A stretch of DNA of 64,000 bases from Lepisosteus oculatus (Eukaryota; Chordata; Actinopteri; Semionotiformes; Lepisosteidae). Within the stretch, counting starts at the first letter, position 1, and each line of letters starts with the position of its first letter. The position numbers and the translations under genes are program-made. Below the pieces are notes generated by a model. The model was given only the letters and a program-made list of their open reading frames with translations. It was not told the origin of the DNA and did no database searches. Positions 39,022 through 51,400 of the stretch are shown in pieces. The stretch lies in assembly GCF_040954835.1 (NCBI RefSeq), contig NC_090704.1:42660979-42724978 (forward strand). The letters run 5' to 3'.

Positions 39022-39200
39022 CTGTTAGCAAGCAGCGTCACACTGTAACGATAACCAGACACTAGAGCAGAGTGCTTCCACAGCACCACTGCCAAGATTG
39101 TGTTATTGCTAAGATGCCCTCTCCAGAAACCTCATGCTTCTCAGCATGAGGGGCTTTTAGACAGTGAAATGAACAACAGCTGTGAGAAGACACCCTCCAC
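39022..39200 (-). other. Candidate non-coding first exon of the sialyltransferase
   Basis: A strong donor on minus (GCTAACAG then GTGAGT) ends a possible 5' UTR exon at 39,022, about 2 kb upstream of the first coding exon. Within it is a perfect hairpin, CCTCATGCT-TCTC-AGCATGAGG (39,130-39,151). A weak TATA-like ATAAAG lies near 39,225. The start and the splice to the coding exon are not proven. Confidence 0.35.
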
Positions 39201-40049
39201 ACACTCTACTCAGGAGTGAAAAACTTTATGAAGCTGAGCCTAGTTAGAGGAAGAATCCTGCTTCTAACTTTCTTGAGTCACATCAGGCAAGCTTGGAAAT
39301 TTTGCTACATCACAGCCAAGCCCTCTTGAACGTGCTAAGAGACTAAGTAATATGAATCTAACGACTATCAAACGTACAGAGATACTGGCCTGCTGACATC
39401 ATTTCCCCTTTAAAGGAGGCCTCATGATCTAACGCATTCAAGCCCTCCCCCCAGCTCACTCTCTGTTAAAGACAGCTCAACTCCTGTGCTGGAGAGACGT
39501 GAGCGACCCTTATCTTTGTAGTGGTAACTTCCTAAGCACGCAAAAAGTAGCCAAATTTCCCATAATGCCACGTTCGTCGACTTTATCTCAGCATGCTGCG
39601 CAGCCCAAATTGTAAAACAAAAACATTAACCTGAAAATACCTTTCATCTTAGAAGGTTCTAACAAAAAACCCCAACATTTTGGCCATCTGACGTTCAAAG
39701 TTGCATTTAACTACTGCTACACAATTTATTAGAGCATTGATTTCTACCTTTTATCTAAGACTACACGAAAATTAACAATGTTTTCCTGGAACCTTAATAA
39801 TTATAAAAACACAAAATACAAATTGTCATTTGTAAATATACATATAACTAGCTCTGATAGATTTAATGTAATTTTTGTTATTAAAAATACAATTTTTGAC
39901 CTCGAAACCCAACATTGAATGCATTAAGCACAACAAAATTTCAGAGATACATAAGATTACATAAGATGGCTACATGATGTTTTCAAATATATTATAACTG
40001 TCACATTTATTAGGCAGAAATGGAAGGTTTTTAAAATAATGATAGTGAC

Positions 40050-43000
40050 ATGAAGACCTGCATACTAGTTGCATTTTAAATGACAAAATTAAGAGTTTTT
40101 ATCCATTAATAATAATAATTGCTTACACTTATATAGCGCTTTTCTGGACACTCCACTCAAAGTGCTTTACAGGTAATGGGGATCCCCTCCCCCACCAGCA
40201 CTGTGCAGCCCCACCTGGATGATGCGACAGCGGACATAGTGCGCCAGAACGCTCACCACACACCAGCTCTCAGTGGGGAGGAGAGCAGAGTAATGAAGCC
40301 AGTTCATAGAGGGGGATTATTAGGAGGCCATGATTGGTAAGGGCCAATGGGAAATTTGGCTAGGACGCCGGGGTTACACCCCTACTCTTTTCGAGAAGCG
40401 CCCTGGGATTTTTAATGACCACAGTGAGTCAGGACCTCGGTTTTACGTCTCATCTCAAGGACGGCGCCTGTTTACAGTATAGTGTCCCCGTCACTATACT
40501 GGGGCATTAGGACCCACCTGGACTGCAGGGTGAGCGCCCCCTGCTGGCCCCACTAACACCTCTCCCAGCAGCAACCTTAGTTTTTCCCAGGAGGTCTCCC
40601 CTCCAGGTACTGACCAGGCTCACACCTGCTGAGCTTCAGTGGGTTGCCAGTTGTGAGTTGCAGGGTGATATGGCTGCTGGCATTAGAACACATTTTCTTA
40701 AAACGGTTCATCTGAATCAGTTTGGGGATACAATTGCTAAACAGTGTAATATAAAGTACGAGCAGCCAAAAACCTTGGAAAAAAAACTAGACGACATGAG
40801 CGAATTATTGTTCATTCTAAAGCTGACTTGGGCCATAAAATACAGCACTAGTGTAAAAGTGCAAAAAAACATCCAAGTAGTGTGGGAATGCTAATCTCAG
40901 CCCTAGCTAGGGTTTCAACTGAGTAGCTCAGCAAGCTGAAACGTTAAACGACCATCCATTTCAGGCCAGTGTAGGGTTAGAATTACAATAACCCTTAAAT
41001 GTTGACTGCAATTACACAGTACGTGTTGTTGCACTTTAAATGATAAAATTAAAAGTGTTTACCCATTAGAACAGGTTTTCTTCAAACTTTTCATCTGACT
41101 CACTTTTGGGATACAAAATGCTAGACATTGCAATATTCAATTCAAGGAGCCAAAAGTCTCAAAAAATAAAATTGAAGATAGCAAAATAAATTATCACTCG
41201 TTCTAAATCTAAATTGCAAGACTGAGCATAAAAAAATGCCCAAGTAGTGTGACAATGTTTACTCTATACCTTCCTGGGGTTTCAACTGTGCAGTTCAGCA
41301 GGCAGTCTGTGAAGAGATCAGATTTTAAATGTTCCTCAATCCAAAAAACATGAGTGCAAAACCAACAAATCTGTTGATAAAAGCTCTTGGAAACTCATCT
41401 TCTTTTACATTCTGTCTTCTTTACGCACATTTTCAATTACCTGTAAAACACTGTTGAAATGGTATTGAAACGAGCATCCATTTTAGGCCAGGGCAGGGTT
41501 CGCATTACAAGAATCCAAAAATGTTGACTGCAATAATACTTCTAGTTGCACTTTTAACAACAATTACATTGTTTACTCATTAGAACAGGTTAGCTTAAAA
41601 CTTTTCATCTGACTCCCTTTTTAAAATATGATTGTTGAACAGTGCAACATACAATACAAGCTGCAAAAAATAAAATTGATGATTGAAGCACATTTTCATT
41701 ATATTAAACCTGACGTGGGCCCCAAAATCCAGCACTGAGTGTAAAAAATGTCTAAGTAGTGTAGCAATGCTAACAAGTAACCCTAGCTGGGGTTTCAGCT
41801 GATCAGTTCAGCAAGCAGGCTCTGAAGACCTCCACTCATCAAAATTGAAATGTTCCTCAAAACAAATACAGTATATGAGTGTAAAACAAACAAATCTACT
41901 GATAAAAACTCTTGGAAATTCCTATTTTTCCACATTCTGTCTTCTTTACCCACTGTTTCAATCAGCTGAAAAACATTGTTTAAACAAATGTCCATTTTAG
42001 GCCTGAGCAGGGATAGGGTGACAAAAATCCTTAAATGCTGACCGCAGTTATACTTCTAGTTGCAAAATGACCAAATTTACATTGTTTACTCATTAGAAAA
42101 AGTTTCCTTGAACTTTTTTTTTTACTCATTTTTTGGGGTACAATTGCTTAACGGGTCAATATACAATAGAAGCTGCACAAAGTCTTGAAAGCCAAAATTA
42201 AAGAAACATAGCACTCATCCTAATTCTGATGTGGGCCCCAAAATCCAGCAGTGAGTGTAAAAAAGCCTTAGTAGTGTGGCAATGCTGAACCTTACCCTAG
42301 TTGGAGTTTCAGCTGACATGTTCCGCAATCAATATCTGAAGTCCTCTGGACATGGGTTTTTGACATGTTCCCTCAACCAAACAGTACGAGTGTGAAACCA
42401 TCAAAAATATCGGTAAAACCTTATGTAAATGTATTAGATTCTATAATGTTTGGCTGCAAATTTTGATTAGACGGACATGGTTTATGGGTTATATTTATCA
42501 AGGCTTGCACCTCGCCATCCAGGCACCAAAAAGTTTCCGATGACAAAATGTTAAGATGGAAGCACAAAAATCCCTCATTCCGAAGCTGAGTTGGGCCACA
42601 AAACGCAGCACTGAGCACAAAAACATGTCTAAGTAGAGTGTGAATCCTAACCCAAGTATGGATGGCAACTGACTCATTCCGCAATCAGTATCTGCAGCCT
42701 TCCAGGCCTCAGATTTGGGCATTTTACCCTAGCCAAGCAGTATGAAGGTGAAACAAACAAAGGCATTGATAAAAGCTCCCCCAAACGTAAGATGTTCTAT
42801 AATGTTTGCTCGTAAGTCTTTATCTGACCGACTCAGTTTAGGGATACAATTGTTGTGTGGTGCACGGCAACATCTAGGCCCCTTTCTGCAAAAAAAAATT
42901 CAGATTGGAGGTTAAAACCACTTGTTCTAAACCTAACTTGGGGCCAAAAACCAAGCCCTGAGCTTAAACCTTGCCTAGATAGTGTGTGAATGCTAACCCT

Positions 43001-43465
43001 AACCCTACCTGGGGTGTCAACTGAGCATTTCGTCTATCTATATCTGAACTTCTTTCGGCACAGGATTTTGCCATATTCCCCAAACCAAAAAGAATCAATG
43101 GGAAACAGACAGGACCACAGATAGATGCACTTGCATTTGAATGACATTCAATAATGCTTGGTAACAACTTTTTATCCAACCGACTCAGTTCTACAATACA
43201 ATTACCGCGTGGTGCAGTGCGCCATCAAGGCCCCAGAGAGTTTCTGAAAAAGACTTGTCAGATAGGACTAAAAAAACCACTGGTCCTAAATGTCTAAGTG
43301 GTGTGGCAATGCTAACCATAACCAGAGCTGGGGTTTCAATTGCACAGTTCAAAAAGCAGTCTCTGAATCCCTCCACTCATCAGATTTGAAATGTTCCTCA
43401 AACCAAAACATATGCATGTAAAACAAACAAATCTAATGATAAAAACTCTTGGAAATTCATGAATT
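40050..43465. repeat. Degenerate tandem satellite, seven units
   Basis: The phrase AAGTAGTGTGGCAATGCTAA and its variants recur at about 40,879, 41,244, 41,755, 42,269, 42,631, 42,976 and 43,298. The surrounding order is also shared: TTCATCTGACTC...GGGATACAATTG..., then CTAGCTGGGGTTTCAACTGA, GTTCAGCAAGCAG and AAACAAACAAATCTATTGATAAAA-type phrases. Spacings fall into two classes, about 511-514 and about 322-365 bases, which implies internal deletions or a shorter variant. The units are well diverged. The array lies between the 5' end of the sialyltransferase gene and the 3' end of CEP131, and I see no gene in it. Confidence 0.85.
40109..40680 (-). mobile_element. 5S-rRNA-derived SINE (SINE3 type), near full length
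   Basis: Read on minus, the first about 115 bases (40,680 down to about 40,565) follow 5S rRNA: CATATCACCCTG, GAAGCTCAGCAGG (box A), GCCTGGTCAGTACCTGGA and GGGAGACCTCCTGGGAA (box C). A long body follows, then the tail GCGCTATATAAGTGTAAGCA with (ATT)n. CATTA occurs directly on both sides (40,104-40,108 and 40,681-40,685), a target-site duplication. It interrupts a unit of the satellite array, so it inserted after the array formed. The high integrity suggests a fairly recent insertion. Confidence 0.9.
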
Positions 43466-44951
43466 ATTTTCCTACACAAGGAGCACTCATCAAATGCTTT
43501 AAAAAATAATTTAAAAAATTTAATTCAGAAAGTACTTGCATGTTATATCACATTGTCACATACCATACTATACAAAAAGAAGTCCACATAGAAAAATACT
43601 AATGAAATAACAAGCTTGCACTCAAAACAAAATTAAGCCTAGCTTCAGATATAGAAAGCAGAACTGTTTCTGAGAGAATGTTTTTGTCTTTGCCCATGAT
43701 GGCTTCAACAGGAAACTAATGCCTGTTTCTTGCAAGTAAAGGGGTGGAGCATGTGCAGGGAAACAATGACGGAGTCAACACAGAAACAAAGACTTTTTCA
43801 TTTCCTCCCACTGCACTACATGTTGCTCAGAACAACAATACAGTTGAAGAGAAAAGGCAATTTCATTATGCTTTAAAAAAAGTGACAATTTCTTTAAGTC
43901 TTCACAGTCATTGTCTCGGAAAACACTTGGCTTAACATTTAGTTATAATTAAGGTTTACAGTATGGAAAGCAGTAAAACAAGACAGCCGTGTCTGTAACA
44001 TTCACATTTTATGCCTTCTAGGAATGGTGGTTGTGGATGACAGCGTCTAACAGTTGTTACCTTGTTGTGCTTGGAAGTCTTAATCAGTAACAAAGGTACA
44101 GCGTACAGAAAAAGGGTATGTGGATTTGTTTGTGCAGTGTTGCACGGTGATTTTGCATTCATGTAAGAGTGCACCACGTAAACCTAATAAACAATTATAG
44201 GTCCAGTTACAAAAACATGTTGGGAAGAAAGACCATATTTATAACAGCTTCAGTGCGTCGGTGAATTGCTGAGATGAACTCATAACTGCTATGAGTGGGT
44301 CTGTGCTGAGGCTCTTGAGATTTTTCCTGCTCTTTGCAAAAGAATTAACTGTTTCATTCCCTTCTTTCCTTATCGAATATCAACACCTCCTAAACCTTTT
44401 CCTTCTCTTCCCAGCTTTTGCTTTTCCATCACTTATTGTAACTGTACAACAGTTTATATTCATTCAACACCTCATAACTTTAAAAAGATTAAAAAAGTTG
44501 TTGCACTACAAAACCGTTACGATTTACAGATCAGGGCTACTCTATTTATGCCCTTTCCAATCCACACCAACACATACAACTGGCTTAATTGCTAGACTAA
44601 TCCTGCTAATTAGCAATTAAATAATTAAGGAAATGAGTGCAATAAAATTGTGGGAAGGGCCACAGGTTAAATAACCTTCATACCTCCCTTTATAAATAAA
44701 ACAGCAATGGGGGACAGAACATTAAATTCTTCCATTAACGCTGTAGAGAAAGCTACAGAAGTCTTCCTATGTTGGTAAGAAACTCCCCTAATGAACTGGA
44801 GAGTTAGGCTGCTCCAAAATAATCGTAATTGTGGGAAACGTGTCAAGACTTTTAAAAGCTGACAAAAACTTCCGAGACATACTGTGCTTATTTTTAAACC
44901 AAAGCACTGCAAATCTTCACAATAACCAAACCAAAACTTTATCTGTGAAAG
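43466..44951. other. Spacer between the satellite and CEP131
   Basis: AT-rich unique DNA beyond the satellite array with no coding exon, RNA gene or recognisable repeat that I can support. The short open frames at 43,744-43,935 and 44,291-44,620 look incidental. Confidence 0.5.
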
Positions 44952-44957
44952 TTTAAT
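44952..44957 (-). terminator. Candidate poly(A) signal of CEP131 (ATTAAA)
   Basis: TTTAAT on plus reads ATTAAA on minus about 460 bases after the stop codon. I saw no AATAAA nearer on this strand, so it is a variant signal of modest certainty. Confidence 0.3.
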
Positions 44958-45412
44958 AATGGCACTAAACTGCTGTGGACATCTGGAGAAGCAGACTGCA
45001 CTGACACGTCATGTTGAAGAGATGAAACCAAAAAAAGAAGAATGCTTCAAACTTAAAACAGAATTTGCAGGGTATATCATGGGATGATAGCCCATGATAC
45101 GTTTTTATAAGCACATGCTGTTTCCACCACACTTCAGTGGAAAGCGCACTTTTTCCATTTCCTGCTTCAGCTACAGGAAAATAGAGTTGTATCGTATTTA
45201 ACTACCAAGGATAGCTTCCCTTCCAGCATCGTTCTGTGCAGAGTTCTGACTTCCTGTAACTCATCACAAACAGAACAAGTGTCCCACACTGAGTGATGAA
45301 GCTCTTTTAACTGTAGTTGTGAAGGTCCATGCACTTTGCGCATTAGGGGAGGAAAGAAAATCTCCCTTTGGTCAGATGGTACGGTGACGTAAGCAGACAC
45401 TGTCCTCTTTTC

Positions 45413-48400
45413 TCACTTGCCAAGAAGCTGTTTCCTCTGCTGCTCCAACAAAGCCTCCAAGTGATCTGCTCTCTTCAGTGCAGCCTGCAGAAAGGACCAG
45501 AGAAAGATGGATATAACTGCCATAGTACCCAGATAAGGTTTGGAGGTTTCCATCCTGAAGAAATCTTAAGAAGCAGGTCTTTCTTTCCACTTTTCTGAAC
45601 AGGATGCATTTAAGTGGTGGGAAACCCTTGATGGCAGCCCAACATTACCGTTTCCATTTGATCAACAATAGGTCAATTCCTTGTGATCTCATGAGATTTC
45701 CTGAATGTTATCAGGCATAAAAACTTAACTCATTGCAAATTATACCTGGCACTTGTGTTAGACTGAAAAAGATTGTGATGTTTATATTGAATGTAAATAC
45801 TCAAACCGATCACATTCTGAATTAAGTTTAATTTTTCAAGATTGTTAAATGTTACTGAGGGACCTGCTCTCCACTTACTTCATACTGCTTTCGCAAGTTA
45901 TTGACAGTCTCCTCCTTCTTCAGGATGGCTGCCTTCACCCTACACAAAGAGAGACAGCACCTTAGTTACTGATAAATTAAAGCCACATGTGTCCCTCAGT
46001 CTCTGTTATAAAAATCATCATTATCAGGCAGAAATTCAGCTATCCAGAAAGCTTATTTACTGCCAGGGTACAGCATTTATGTTTAAGAAAACAAATGTAA
46101 GAAATGTATAAATAAGCCATGACAGTGCTTAATCTTAAATGACAAATTACCTCTGATGCACTTCAGCCAACTCCTCCTCCTTCTCACGGGTCACCCGCTC
46201 CACCTCCAGCCGGTGCCGCGCCCTCGTCTCCGACACCTCCGTCTTCATCCGGCGGTTCTCCTCCTCTGTGGCAACCAGCCGGTCAGCGAACTCCTGCCGG
46301 ATCACTTCGGCCAAGCTGCGCCTCTCTTCTGCCAGCTTGTCTCTGATCTACAATCCCAGGGGTTAGACCAAGCTGTTAATCAGGTTTACGAAGAGACATC
46401 TGCATAGTTTTCTGCACAGTAATTGAACAGCTATTTTCACCTATGCTTTTACTACAATCCCACTGTATTCTTTATTTAGCACTTGGTGCACCACAGAACG
46501 GCTTGATAAGGGGGTGAAAGCAACAGAAGCAGAGAAGGGGAAAAAGCGACGAAAAATAAGAGTAAAAGTTTTGAAAAAAAAAGAGGAAGACAGAGAGGAC
46601 TGGTCAGAAGGGGAAAAAAACCCGAATAAGCAAAGTAAGAGGACAAATGGAGGAAAAAAATGTCATAGAAGAATGAAAGCAATCAGACAAGGCAGGTATT
46701 GAATTAGATGCAAAGGGACAATGGAAATTCTGACCACGACTGCCTCCAGGCAATACCAATAGTGCCCCTACACCACCCTGAAACTATCTAGATCATGCAG
46801 CTCCAACCCTTCTTCTATACCTGGGTGATGTCTTGCACCTCCTGCTCTTTCTGCTGAAGGAGTCCCTGCAGGCGGATGACCTCTCCTTCCAGCTCCCCTA
46901 GACGCTTCTTCAGCTCGTTGTTCCTGTCCTGCAGGCTCCTCTCGGAGCGCTCAAGCTCCCGCAGCTCAGCCTCATACTTCTCCCGCGCGCGTTTCACCCT
47001 GGACACGCGAACACCATGGCGTCTGCATTAGCACAAACAAACACCTTCCCCCGGAAAGGCCAACAACTCTGGGATGGGAAATCTTTGTTTGATTGCACCA
47101 GATATAAAAGATGTGCTGGCCAAGGAAAGGGGAAGACGGGACTATGAAAATATACACAGGGATGGACATTTTCATTTATGGGTCAAAAACAATTTAAAGA
47201 AAATAAGGCCAGAATTTTACTGCACAGGATTAAAAAAAAAGTGCATCGATCAGAAAGCAAGGTTTGGCAGGTACCTTCAAAATTCAAATTCAAACAGCTG
47301 TATCGGCATGACTGTTATATTACAGTGTTGCCAAAGCACATGCAGTACAATACAAGATCTAGCGACATCTACAATATAAACACCTCGCAGGACATTTACA
47401 TACAACGTACAACACATAGCCTGTCTTAATAATGTTCTGACTACTCCTCAGGCTGTGACAGGAGATCACATAGTGCCCCCTGCCAGTTCAGTTGAGCTCC
47501 CATCTCCCTCTCCCAGCAGGACTAGCGCTTTGAGATGCCACCTTTAAAGGTGCTACATAAAATAAAAATAAAGTTTATTAACTGGGGGTGTACAGCAGTG
47601 GGAATTCTAGGATTAGACTTGCTTTTGATTATGGGGAATAATGTGTGTCTAATCCCAGACACACATTCTCACGGTGCAGCAGAAAGTCCACCTCTCTGTT
47701 TCTTTTAGCTTTCTAACATGTTACTGATACTGCTCCTAAGGCATTCCTTTTTGTTAACTCCCACAGATTTCACAAGATCAATAATCTATCCCTTTGTTGT
47801 GCTCACCGGTTCTCAGCAGTTCTCTCACACTCCTCCCTGGCGCCACTGGTCTCCTCCTCCAGCCTTTGAATGGCCAGCTCGATCTCTTTATCCCGCCCCC
47901 TACGCACCTCCTCCTTCAGCTCACGTTCTCGGCTCAAAAGCCACGCCTCCTGCAGGGAGAGATGCCCAATGATACTACAAAGATTTTGGAGGGGTGAGGC
48001 TGTCATGAAAAACTTTTAGGCAAAAAATTCTCAGCTTTACACTGGTCCTTTAGGACTCCTTTTATATCTAATAGTTTTTGTATCTCTTCCATATCCTGCA
48101 AAATCTGGGCCCTTCTGCTCTTTAACAGTGTTCAAGACAAGTGAGTCCTATCTGTAAACACTGAAGTGCACATACTCTTTGTCTGATTGGTATAACTTAG
48201 GAAAAATAATTTTGAAATTCCCGTTGTCGGGAAAAGTTTTACAGACTTTCACATATTTGAGCCGTTTAAAGAGAATTTAACCTATACAGGTGACAAGCAC
48301 TAGGAACTATGAAAGACACCAGCTAGCATCTCAGCAAACGAATGTATTTTACTGTGTGATTAAATACTTGAGAAGGTCTAGAATCCAAAGTCAGTAATCT

Positions 48401-51400
48401 AGCAAACATCTCTCCCATATCTTAGAAGTCATTCAGCAACTATAATAAAAAACAAAACAATCACTTATAGCCTGATGTTTAAGTTCCCAGTCTATGTACT
48501 CCACAAAAGGCCCAGCACAACCTAATAAAATATAAAGTACACCATAATAAAAGCCCCTGTTGCCACAGCAACACTTTTAATGTTTGGAGTTTGCATTACA
48601 ACACTTCAAGCTTAAATACTGTACATAGGTCTAACTTATTTACATGGTTTCCCAAACAGGATTACATGCTGAAGACTGCAGAAAACACAACTGGAGGCTT
48701 AAATGAAAAGGCACTGTAAAAAACTCAAAAGGGATTGTTATTTGAAAACACAAATCATAGAGGAAATTCAGCCAAAGACAGGGGTCCTGCTCGCTCACCT
48801 CCTTCTTCATGTAGTTCTCCTCCCAGGCCTGCTTCTCAATCTCCAGCCGCTCTTTCAGGGCTTTCATCTCGGCCTGAACAGACAGAGGCAAAGAAAAACG
48901 GGTTCAACAAAATGAGCATTAGAAATGGAAGGAACAAAAAAACATGATCTGTGGTAACATTATTCTTCCAGATGAAGAAAGCCAAAGCCACGGTACCTGG
49001 TGCCTCCTCTCCTGTTCGTCACGTGCCTTGTCAAACTCCTCTCGCAGTGCCCGTCCTGCCAGGGAGCTGTTTTCCTCCAGCTGCCTCCTCAGCTCCTCCA
49101 GTTCAGCACGTTGCCTACAGGGGGCAGCAGCAAAGTACAATTATCTTGCATTTAGTTTCTTAGGGCCTTCTAGCCGTCTCTATGCAGGCACGTTCAACTC
49201 GGCACTCGAAAACCCAAGGTTTCTGGAGGTCTTCACTATGCTCTTTGGAAAACTCAGAGGAACCCACTTCAGCAAACCAGATTTCTGGCTTCTAGTCAGT
49301 GTTGAATATGAATATGGGGAAGATGTAGGCATATGTTCTTCTATTTTCACTGACTTGAGCAATTAGAATATAGAAGCGTGTATTTCCAAGTTGTGCCGAC
49401 ATCCGTTCATGACAGACAAACAAGATCTGGCATCACAATGAATTTGTATTGCACAAATGGAAATTGTCACCGAATAAAAACATTAAGGAACAGTAATTTA
49501 GAAGACAAATATTCTAAATATTTGCACATTCTGTACAGTACCACCCATGTAAGCCTTCCCCACCTGGAAGCTAGCTGTGCCAGTCTCTCCTTCTCCTCAG
49601 CCACCTCACTGTACAGACGCCTCCGCTGTTGCTGCAGGGACTGCTCCTCCTCCTGCAGCTGCTTTTCATACCTGCAGTGGGGCGTACTGGTTAGATCACT
49701 CACTTGCAAAGGCATCCCTTTGCAAATGTCTTGTTGCTTTGCAGCTGGTTTGACTAATCACACCAAAACAGTTCAGAGAACATGTGGGAACTTACTTATC
49801 TGCCAAACCAGGGTAAGTTTCTTTCTGGAAAAATTGTTCTTCCTACAACAGGTTCAAGGTCTATTTTCTTTCTATGCACTGGACATCTCTCTCTCTGTCT
49901 TCTCCCGCCCTGCGTGAACAGGTGTGCATGCTCTGCAGATTACGTGCTGACCTTTGCTTGGCAAGCTCCCTCTCTCTCTGGCACTGTTCATCCCTCTCCT
50001 TCTCGAGCTGCTGGCGGAGCTCCTCGCTCTGTCGCACGTATCTCTGGGCAGCTCGCTCATCTGCCTGCAACAGCTCGGCCTCATGGACGGCGCGCAGCTT
50101 CTTCAGTTCTTGCTTGTGCTTCGCTATTAGCTTTTGGATCTCTGGCTCCAGCCCTGCAGAACAGTAAGAAAATGCTACATCCATCCAGCTTCTTGTTACT
50201 TAAATGTTACTTACAGTTCATTAGTTGCCCAGTGCAACGGTTTCCACTGTCTCTCACACCGTCTGCCTCAAAAACATAAATCCCCATTCTTTACTTTGTC
50301 CAGAAATGTAAAACCAGCATAGGTCTTAAAACCCTGAAGGCATAAATTGTTCAAAAAATGTTCTCAACTTGCTACAGAATGTGCCTTATTTGTCAATTTT
50401 ATTTTTGAGGTAGGTTTTGACCAGCTGTTAATCTTTTAATGGTTTGCAGCTTGATAGATCTTCTACGTCTTCGCAGCATACAGTGACACCTAGTGACCAG
50501 CAGTGCAATGGCTAGAGTCATATTGCTATGAACAGTTCTTCGACTTCATTAACCTTGGAGAAATTACAGAATGTAAGCCCGTAATTAATCTGTAAATTAA
50601 TTTTTATTTAACAGTGAAATAGCAAGGGAATACTGGACCATGTGGCTCTCAATTCAATGCACCCTACCCATTCATAAGCAGGGGTATTGTCAACTAAGAG
50701 CAATACTGCTGCCTGATGTTTAGGGTTTCCTTTGTGTTCTTAAAATCTCAATCTACCTTTTCTAAGATAAATACTGCCCTGATAACACACACAGTTTTTC
50801 TTCTCCTGAAATCCCCAATTTAAATGTCATTAAATTCCTCAAGACCACACATAAAGCAAAGCTTCAGACAAGAAGAGTTAAAAAACTGTCAAAATCCAGA
50901 GCAGTAAGATTTCTCTCTATTGGTCTACCCTCTTAGTGTTCTCTAGTCAATTAAATGCAAAAAGCTATAAATATCCCCAATCAACCAGCTCCCTACAGAC
51001 AGAATTTAAACCAGTGGTCATCTTATGCAATGACTCGTCCTGCCAACAAATCAATGCTGAGAAACCACCAAGGACCATTCCCAATATGTTGACTGACCTT
51101 TTACTGTGATCTCTTTTATTTTCTTGGTTTTTTCATCAATCCATTTCTCTCTTCGTATCTTCTCAGTGGCGCTCATCAGCTCTTTCAGCTTTTTAATCTC
51201 CTGGGAGAATTTGAAAAGACAGGTAGAACAGACATCAGTAAGGAAAAAAAAAACAGAATCAGCAATTAAAACACTCTCAGAAAGAGCCCCCTCTTGTAGG
51301 TAAAATGTACATACTGTAGAAAAGATTAATGACATAGACATGCTTTTCTCAGGGAAGAAATGAAAAACACTTTTGTAACACTGCTGCTATTATAAACCAT

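Noticed and set aside
40565-40680. 5S rRNA gene
   Set aside because: It is diverged from 5S and joined to a SINE body and tail with a target duplication.
42985-43005. Interstitial telomeric repeat (CTAACCCTAACCC)
   Set aside because: There are only about two repeats, and it is explained by the satellite unit sequence, which contains CTAACC.
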